The position numbers and the translations under genes are program-made. A DNA stretch of 64,000 nucleotides from Apodemus sylvaticus (taxonomy: Eukaryota; Chordata; Mammalia; Rodentia; Muridae): NCBI RefSeq assembly GCF_947179515.1, contig NC_067495.1, forward strand, positions 27,047,913-27,111,912. The letters run 5' to 3'. The notes under the pieces are model-generated. The model was not told the origin of the DNA. It saw only the letters and a list, made by a program, of their open reading frames with translations, and did no database searches. Below, piece after piece: positions 56,731 through 64,000 of this stretch. How positions within the stretch are numbered: the stretch's first letter is position 1; each line of letters begins with the position of its first letter.

Positions 56731-56832
56731 TTAAGGCTGAGTATGTACCATAGGGGTACATACTCACTTATCTAGCATGGCCAAGACTAGAGATTTGATC
56801 CATAACACTGCAGAAAATAAATAAATAAAAAC
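56731..56832 (+). mobile_element. ID-like SINE, degenerate
   Basis: CATACTCACTTATCTAGCATGGCC, GATTTGATCCATAACACTGCAG and the AATAAATAAATAAA tail follow the ID order (GCACTTGCCTAGCA...GTTCGATCCCCAGCAC). The Pol III box A is not preserved. Confidence 0.5.
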
Positions 56833-57194
56833 CTGCATTTACAGATGCAGCAATTTAAATTGCATGTATTTTTCACATGCCACTTATTTTCCCATTAAAT
56901 TTTAATTCACTTTAATTTTCTCTCAGTCATAGAAAAATACAAAACAATTCTTCACTCATAAGATGAACACATTTGGCCTAAGGGCTATAATTTGATGTCG
57001 TCTAATTGGTAGAAAATATCTTGTAAAACTACAGCCTGGAGATTTAACATAACTCTTATTGTCCCAGGAATTGTCATTTAGCACCTGTGCCTGATAGAGC
57101 ATGTGCAGGTGCACTCACTCACTGGACAGCATTATTTTCTGGCAATTACCTTTTGTGTGCTATTTTAAGCATCTGAAAGACAAAGCAAGGTTGG

Positions 57195-57197
<3 letters not shown>

Positions 57198-57284
<87 letters not shown>
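57198..57284. repeat. (TG)21(GA)23 compound microsatellite
   Basis: A pure TG block (57198-57239) changes at one base to a pure GA block (to 57284). The GA part is a homopurine mirror repeat able to form H-DNA. Confidence 0.96.
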
Positions 57285-57287
<3 letters not shown>

Positions 57288-57778
57288 GCATGTCAGACTT
57301 ATATTATCAGATAGTTATTCTATGTAAAAAAAAAAAAGTTAATTAACTGCTTGCCTACTGCCAAGCTTCTGTATAGAAGTTGAACTTAAGATAAAGTTTT
57401 GTTTGCACATCTCTTGAGGGAAATCTTTTCAGGAGAAGAGAGTAAGGTGACAGAATGTTGTAGAGGAAACCTTGCAAGAGGATGGACTAGACTGGACCAA
57501 CCTGACAACATAGGAAGCTAATGGGAGCCTAAACAAAACCACTAGGTTGGTCTCACTTGGATGCGTCTAACTACTTTCCTTTTGTGGAGATGCAAATGCT
57601 GTTCAGTGAAAAAGAGGTCATCATCATACAAAAGGTCAGCCATGAGGTGTCTGTGTTTCAAGCCTAATCCAGCAAATGAGATCTGCTCAAGAGACCAAGT
57701 TCACCCAACTTCTGCCAGGCACCCAGAATCTTGAATGTAGCAGCTTATGCCTGGGCACAACCCACAAGTAGCTTTCCT

Positions 57779-57911
57779 TTTTAAATTTTTATTATTTATT
57801 TGTGAATCTATTCTTCTCTCATACATTACATCCTGACCGCAGCTTTCCCTCTCTCCATTCCTCCATGTCCCCTCCACACACCTTCTCCTCTCTCTCAAAT
57901 CCACTCCCCCA
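57779..57911 (-). mobile_element. Tiny L1 3'-end insertion with 15-bp TSD
   Basis: Only 133 bp: an A-tail remnant (TTTTAAATTTTTATTATTTATTTG) and the pyrimidine-rich 3' UTR end (CATTACATCCTGACCGCAGC...CACTCCCCCA) of an older rodent L1. It is flanked by a perfect 15-bp TSD, ACAAGTAGCTTTCCT, at 57764-57778 and 57912-57926. Confidence 0.88.
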
Positions 57912-58439
57912 ACAAGTAGCTTTCCTATTCTGGTGACTTGCCTTCTGCAGCAGACTGGCCCCTGAAGGTCATTCTGAGCCTCCAGGAGTGAAGAAGTTTC
58001 AAATTGCTAAGAAGTGCTATTTCTTCCTACATGCTGGAGAACTGCTTTAGAGAGTATGTCTTCTGAATCAGAGCCTCACAAACCAAAGGGATGGAATTCT
58101 CTATTTTCTGCATTACTTACCTACAACCAAACTTCAGGTAATGCCACTTTACCTAGTCTCCTGTTGAGGATGTTACTAGGCAGAGAGTTACCTTGGATCT
58201 TTCTTGAGAATCTTACCTAGCCACAACCTTACAGGCTTTTGTAAGGCTTTATGTAAAGCCTTCTGTGGATGGCCAATCTCCTATTTACCCTTTTACTAAG
58301 AATATATTCAAGTATTCTTTGGGTTAATACCTACTTGTACTTCTGCTCAAAATTTACTTTCTGTTGGGAAATTTCTTGTGACCAGTTTTAGACAAGTTCA
58401 TCTCCCCATTTTATATTCTTCCATGGTCTTATTTTAATT

Positions 58440-58620
58440 TGATATCTGTTGTATTGATAAACATAACTAAAAAGCTCATAGGGGAGGAAAAGGTTTATGT
58501 CAGCTTACACCTCTAGGTCACCATGCATCACTGAGAAGACTTTCTGGAAGAAGTCAAGGCAAAAACTTTGTGGCAGGAACCACAGAGGAATGCTGCCTCA
58601 CTGTCTTATGCCCAGTTAGC
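58440..58620 (-). repeat. LTR-like unit, copy 5, first half
   Basis: Reverse-oriented relative of the 32711 unit: AAAAGGTTTATGTCAGCTTACACCTC and GGCAGGAACCACAGAGGAATGCTGCC. It is interrupted by the L1 at 58622-59700 and continues at 59703-59935. Confidence 0.55.
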
Positions 58621-58621
58621 T

Positions 58622-59700
58622 AATTTTTTATTGGATATTTTATTTATTTACATTTCAAATGTTATCCCCTTTCCCAATTTTGCCCCCCCCCAACCCTTAT
58701 CCAATCCCCCCTCCTCCTGCTTCTATGAGGGTACTCCCCCACCCACCCACCCACCCACCCACCCATTCCTGGCTCACTGCTCTCACATTCCTCTACACTA
58801 TGACATTGAGCCTTAACAGAACCAAGGTCCTCTTCTCCCATTGATGCCTAACAAGGCCATCCTTTGCTACACATGCGGCTGTAGCCATGGGTCCCTCCAT
58901 GTGTACTCCTTGGTTGGTGGGTTAAACCCTGTGTGCTCTGGTTGGTTGATATTGGTGTTCTTCCTATGGTGTTGCAAAACCCTTCAGCTCCTTTAGTCCT
59001 TTCCCTAACTCCTACAATGGGGACCCCATGCTCAGTCCAATGGTTGGCTATGAGCATCCACCTCTGTATATGTCAGGCACTGTCAGGAGACAGCTATATC
59101 AAGTTCCTGTCAGCATGCACTTCTTGGTATTAACAATAGTGTGTCGGTTTGGTGAATGTATATAGGATGGATTTCCAGGTGAGGAAGTCTCTTGATGGAT
59201 TTTCCTTCAGTCTCTCCTCCACATTTTGTCTCAGTATTTGCTCCCCTAAGTATTTTGTTATCCATTCTAAGAAGGACCAAAGTACCTATATTTTGGTCTT
59301 CCTTCTTCTTGAGCTTCAAGTGGCCTGTGAATTGTATCTTGGATATTCTGAGCTTTTGGGCTAATATTCGTTTATCAGTGAGTGCATACCATGTGTATTC
59401 TTTTGTGACTGGGTTACCTCACTCAGGATGATATTTTCTACTCCCATCCATTTGCCTAAGAATTTCATGAAGTCATTGTTTTTAATAGCCGATAATACTC
59501 CATTGTGTAAATGTACCACATTTTCTGTATCTATTCCTCTGTTGTGGGACATCTGGGTTCTTTCCAGCTTCTGGATAGTATAAACATGGCTGCTATAAAC
59601 ATAGTGGAACATGTGTCCTTGTTATATATTGGAGCATATTGTGGGTAGATGTCCAAGAGTGGTGTAGCTGGTCCTCAGGTAATACTATGTCCAATTTTTT
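58622..59700 (-). mobile_element. Older L1 (3' UTR and ORF2 C-terminus)
   Basis: It starts at the 3' end with TTTATTTACATTTCAAATGTTATCCCC, passes a C-rich 3' UTR with a (CCCA)n tract at about 58737-58765, and includes the ORF2 C-terminal frame (59361-59612, minus). It is 5'-truncated near TACTATGTCCAATTTT. It splits the LTR-like unit 58440-59935, so it is the younger of the two. Confidence 0.85.
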
Positions 59701-59702
59701 TT

Positions 59703-59935
59703 TTCTTTTACAGCTTAAGCCTACCTGGTGAGGGATACTGCTGCCCAAAATGGTCTATGTCCCCTGCCCCCGCCCCCCGCCCCAACATTAGTCAGCAATC
59801 AAGAAAAGGCTCTCATGGGAAGAATGGGTTGCAGCCCAATCTGATCTGGGAAACTCCTCAGTTGAGGTTCTTCCTTCTCAGTTTATGTCAACTTGATAAT
59901 AAAAACTATCCAGCACAGGTACTATGCATCTTTTA
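59703..59935 (-). repeat. LTR-like unit, copy 5, second half
   Basis: AATCTGATCTGGGAAACTCCTCAGTTGAGG...TTTATGTCAACTTGATAATAAAAACTATCCAGCACAG is the reverse of the head of the TGTGCTGG... unit. The family's terminal GTCAACTTGA motif is kept. A C-rich run, CCCCTGCCCCCGCCCCCCGC, lies at about 59760. Confidence 0.55.
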
Positions 59936-60794
59936 AAAACACAGTACTTATGTGGTATATAATTCCATTTTTTTGTTTCTGTACTAATTATTTTTTATTC
60001 TATTTCCTCAGATGGCTGATATTCTATCTACCTTTTTTTGCTATTATTGCCATACCTTAGACAATAAAATTATTTGCAGAAGGGATTTTAAAATTCAGTC
60101 CCCTTGTTTAATGCTAAAGTGTCTAGGCTATAGATATGAGTCACATGAAGAAGGAAATTAACCCACATTAGGTAAGCTAACCCCCTACCAACCAGCTAAG
60201 TAGCTCTTATTTTATGCCACACTGATTCTGTTGATGTTTGTAACCCCATATTTTCCTGATCATGTGTGAGCAATATGCAAATATTTTCAGGACTTCATTA
60301 CATTCACATTGTGAATGTTCAAAAGGGAATTGAAAATGGGGTATAGTTTCTAAACTTGCTTGACCACAAAGTACTCAATCTTGTGCATTTTTTTTGCAAA
60401 AAGAATGTTATAAGACTTGTTTTCTGAAAAACAAAATGAAAAAATTATATTTTAAGGACTTGTATAACTCTAACATTAATTCTGTGAGTTTAGACACTAT
60501 ACGGTATTTTGAGCATTACCACATGGTGCTTCCTATAATTTTGATAACTGTATATTCATCTGAAGCTAGAAGAAACAATACAGAGGTTATCTCCTATTTT
60601 CTTTACTGTACCCATTTTCTTTAATGTCACCAGTTTTGCCAATTTTTCTGTATGTATATATGATAAATGAGATATTGGTAGTTACACAATCTCCAATCTT
60701 ATTCAAATTTCTCTGTTTTTATTCTTGTCTCTCACTGTGCATTATCTCTATAATTTATGGTGTCATTGAAAATATAATGGATATATGGATATTA

Positions 60795-60821
60795 TATATG
60801 TGTGTGTGCGCATGTGTATGA

Positions 60822-60856
<35 letters not shown>
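60795..60856. repeat. Interrupted (TG)n microsatellite
   Basis: TG repeats with CGCATG, TATGAG and TC interruptions. Confidence 0.92.
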
Positions 60857-60859
<3 letters not shown>

Positions 60860-61831
60860 AGAGAGAGAAAATATACTAAGGACCAGGTAATAATTGATTT
60901 TATGATGTAAAACTAAGACAAGGAAAACCAGAATGCACTATGCATTAAATTCCCAAATAATATTACGTAAAATTTCCTTTTATTTCTTTGGTCTTTTATT
61001 GTGCTCTGTAATGCATGGCTAAACAGATTCTTTAGAGAAATGTACCAATTCTTTTTAAATTGGTTTCATGGCCTGTAGTTCAGAGCTTTTGTCTTTAATC
61101 ACTCTTACGTGCAGGTTATAATTCTGCACTAATTTATATGTTGTAACAAGAGAAATTTGGGTGTAAATTTGGAAAGTTGAGTAATTTTAATTTGATGGGA
61201 CACCTGGGAAGAAGGCAGTGCATGTAAATGATGTTTTCTCTGAATGTAGTTATCAGTGTTAATCTGCAGAAGAAATGAGAAAATCAATTGTCTTTGTGCA
61301 AGTCAATGGAAATAGATTTCTCTCGTATTAAAGAGAATCATGCTAAAAGCTTTTGTTTATAGGTGTATACACTGCTAGACAAATCTGATTTTTTTGAGTA
61401 TCAAATTTAATACTCTGGGTTGTTTACCTATGTTTTTTCAGTTGTTCAAAACTGCATAGTTTCCTCATTGTTGTAGTTATACTACAATTTCTGGAATTAA
61501 AAAAAATTAAACAAAAGAGTAAAAAATAAAAATCTTGAAATGGTGAAAAAGTTGGCCTAAAGCTATACAGAGACTCATCACTATTAAAGGGGCTCATCCT
61601 TTAGTCATTATTTGCTAGGAAATGTGGAAACTCTTAGGAGAGGATAATTTGGGCTTTGCACATCCCTGAAATGATTGCTCAGCATAGGAAAGAAGCAAGG
61701 TGGAAGTTCATACAAAATAGCCATTCCTTACATATTTTCCACTTCCTCTTTCATGTGGTTCCCTGGCTCTGAGCTCTGAGTCTCAGAGGGATTTAATGAA
61801 GATATCCCACTTAGAGCTATGTGTTCCAAAA

Positions 61832-61912
61832 TCTCTCTCTGCTCCTCTCTCTTTCTTTCCCTCCCTTCCTCCCTCTCTCTCCCTCCCTTCCTCCCTCTCT
61901 CTTCCCCTCCTT
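61832..61912. repeat. Polypyrimidine (CT/CCTT)n tract
   Basis: About 80 bp of C and T only or nearly so (CTCTCTCTTTCTTTCCCTCC units repeated). Confidence 0.9.
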
Positions 61913-62264
61913 CTGTAATATCTATATGTGGGTCTCTATATTTGTTCCCATCTGCTATAGGAAGAAGCTTCTCAGATGATAGCTGAATATAGTATAGTAT
62001 AGCAGAGTCTCATTTTGAGTTATTTTATTAACTTCTTTTTGACCAGCATTATCTGGTTTTACCCTAAGTCTCTGGGCTATCTGGTCTCTGGTTCTTGTTA
62101 CCTAAATGATGTTGGATATAGATTCTATCTCATGGAATGGGCCTTAAGTTAGATAAGTTACTGGATGGCTACTCCCACAAGTTTTGTGCCATCAGTACCT
62201 TAGCAAATTCTTCAAGCAGGACAGGTAGATGGAAGATTTTGTAGATAGAGATAAATAACACAAG

Positions 62265-62960
62265 TGATAGCTCATGCTGGTAATGACATTGAACAAGGTC
62301 AACGCACTTCCATTGCTGGTAGAAGTACAAACTTGAACAGCCACTATGGAAATCAGTATAGCAGTTTCGTAGAAAGTTGGGATAGATCTAACTCAAGATC
62401 CAGCTATATAACTCTTGGACATACACCCAAAGAATGCTTTCTCCTACCACAAGGTCAATTATTCAAACATGTTCATTGATTCTCTATTCATAATAGCCAG
62501 AAACCAGAAAAAAAGCTAGATGTCTCTCAGCTGAAGAATGGATGGAGAGAATGTGGTGCATTTACATAATGGAGTATTCCTCAGCTCTTAAAAAGAATTA
62601 TATCATGGAATTTGTAGGCAAATACATGAAACTAGGAAAAAAATCATTCTGAATGAAGAATCCTAGAGCCAGAAAGGTAAATATTGTATGTATTAGCTTG
62701 TATGTAGATATTATCCATTAAATAAATGATAACCAAGCTACAATCTGTAGTCACAGAGAGGCCAAGTATAGAGGAAGGGACTGGAGAAGGGCATGGGCCT
62801 CTTCAAGAGTCACAATAAGGTTTATGAATGGACCAGAGATACAGGAATGGGAGGATCATGTAGGAAAGTGAGATTGAAAAGAAGTACAAGAGAGAGAGAG
62901 CTAAAATTGAGGGCTGTTTGAGGAAACCTGGTGCAGTGGAAACCTCCTAAAGTATATGAA
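62265..62960 (+). mobile_element. Old L1 fragment (ORF2 C-terminus and 3' UTR)
   Basis: AACGCACTTCCATTGCTGGTAGAAGTACAAACTTG, CATGTTCATTGATTCTCTATTCATAATAGCCAG and GAAGAATGGATGGAGAGAATGTGGTGCATTTACATAATGGAG follow ORF2 C-terminus order. It is clearly more diverged than the other murine L1s in the window. No A-tail or TSD was identified. Confidence 0.8.
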
Positions 62961-63610
62961 GGTCATCCTAATGAAATCTTCAAATAATGAAGGAGACAGA
63001 GTCTCAAGTGACCATCACTTGCCACGAAATGGAGATTTGAGTGTCAGGACTGGGTAACATCCAATTGATTTGTTGTCCAAAATGATTCCATGGAAATCCC
63101 CAAACAACCCAGGACATTGCCAAGATAGTAGATTGCTCTCTGCAAATGGACACCAAGATCCCAATGCTGAAGACAATATCTACACATCTCATTGAACCTA
63201 GAGAGAGTGATCTGCTGCCTACATAGAACTTTCATTCCTGTGTTCTAATGTCTGTGATATGGGAAGGTACTCTTTAAACTACCAAAAGAGAAACGTAAAT
63301 ACCAACCCAGCTATATAATCTTCTTATCTTACAAATAATTCATTGGAAATTTTATGCATGTATACAACACAATTTGATAACAGCCAAGATATATTTCTCC
63401 TACAGCTCCTACGAGACTTTCTACCAGATCTCCCTCCAAAATTCAAGTCCTCATTTTTTACCCCACTGTGTCTAGTTAGTGTTATCTGTTGTGAATGAGC
63501 ATAGGGCCATCATTGGTGCATAGGCAAATTACCAGGGCCCACATCCCTGAAGAAAAAAGTAAGCTTCCCTTCCCCAGAAGCTAACAAATATTAATATTTC
63601 CTCAGCTAGG
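62961..63610. other. Unassigned sequence
   Basis: No gene or repeat recognised. Confidence 0.4.
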
Positions 63611-63620
63611 GATCAAGTTT

Positions 63621-63811
63621 TTTTTAAGGTTTATTTATTTATTTTATGTATATGAATACACAGTTGCTGTCCTCAGACACACCAGAAGAGGGCATCAGAT
63701 CCCTATACAGATGGTTGTGAGCCACCATGTGGTTACTACAAATTGAACTCAGGACATCCGGAAGAGCAGTCAGTGCTCTTAAAATCTGAGCCATCTCTCC
63801 ACCCCCCCCAA
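63621..63811 (-). mobile_element. B2 SINE with 10-bp TSD
   Basis: A full-length tRNA-derived B2 in reverse: A-tail as TTTTTAAGGTTTATTTATTT, then the AATACA...GCTGTCCTCAGACACACCAG body and the TGAGCCATCTCTCCACCCCC head. The TSD GATCAAGTTT lies at 63611-63620 and 63812-63821. It is moderately diverged. Confidence 0.92.
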
Positions 63812-63821
63812 GATCAAGTTT

Positions 63822-64000
63822 CGTGAGTGCAAAGTTGTCTTTCATAAAAGAACTAGCCTTCCAGTCTCCGAGAGCAATGAAAATCCAATTATGGAATTGC
63901 CCATTGCTGGAAAGTTTACATGAATAACTGACATAAATTCATACATTTAAAGAGCGTAAGCATTGGATGGATGTTTTCAGCCTCTTTGTCGAGGATCAAG
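63822..64000. other. Unassigned sequence to the window end
   Basis: Nothing recognised. Confidence 0.4.

Larger units (their letters stand above)
59936..62260. other. Mostly unassigned AT-rich sequence
   Basis: No gene recognised. Simple repeats are listed separately. Confidence 0.4.

Noticed and set aside
1..64000. A previously undescribed multi-gene system
   Set aside because: No set of intact non-transposon genes exists in the window; all assignable coding sequence is decayed L1.

Overview
This window looks like non-coding, repeat-rich DNA from a mouse (genus Mus, probably M. musculus or a close relative). The evidence is a young B1 SINE with the Mus-type consensus (53305-53459), B2, B3, B4 and ID SINEs, several L1 elements with the short Mus-type 3' UTR, and monomer-type L1 promoters, which are characteristic of murine L1. 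I found no host protein-coding exon, no RNA gene and no bacterial feature. Every open reading frame that I could assign is a remnant of L1 ORF1 or ORF2, or an antisense or out-of-frame shadow of L1. Family names come from recognised sequence and were not checked against a repeat library.

Layout. 1-5.5 kb: AT-rich DNA with one old B3 and one ancient mammalian repeat. 5.5-9.6 kb: three L1 insertions in minus orientation; the first two carry an inverted 5' part (twin priming), and all three have recognisable target-site duplications (TSDs). 10.3-20.3 kb: a three-element nest. A decayed full-length L1 (about 6.4 kb without insertions, TSD 10320-10331/20317-20328) contains a younger 2.7-kb L1 (14655-17390) and a second L1 (18067-18895). 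20.5-24.2 kb: two more truncated L1s and a B4. 24.2-31.9 kb: mostly unique DNA with microsatellites and one ancient L1 fragment.

31.9-40.9 kb: an LTR-like dispersed repeat, then a possible non-autonomous LTR element whose two similar ends lie at 32711-33109 and 38297-38549. A young 5'-complete but internally deleted L1 (34157-38170, minus) is inserted in it. A third copy of the LTR-like unit (39125-39520) sits in an ancient mammalian L1. 42.7-47.9 kb: B3 SINEs, then a TSD-flanked, internally deleted L1 (44064-47079, minus) that hosts a probable B2-L1 chimeric insertion (45442-45855). 48-64 kb: old rodent repeats, a 5'-complete but 3'-truncated L1 (50711-53798) with a B1 inside it, a 133-bp L1 with a 15-bp TSD, a split LTR-like repeat, an old L1 and a terminal B2.

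The functional content is the history of the L1 machinery: target-primed reverse transcription, twin priming, template switching, nesting and SINE mobilisation in trans. I see no novel biosynthetic, defence or signalling system. The most interesting structures are the B2-L1 chimera, the two neighbouring twin-primed L1s with almost the same internal breakpoint, and the two internally deleted L1s whose downstream breakpoints lie within about 30 nt of each other in the element.
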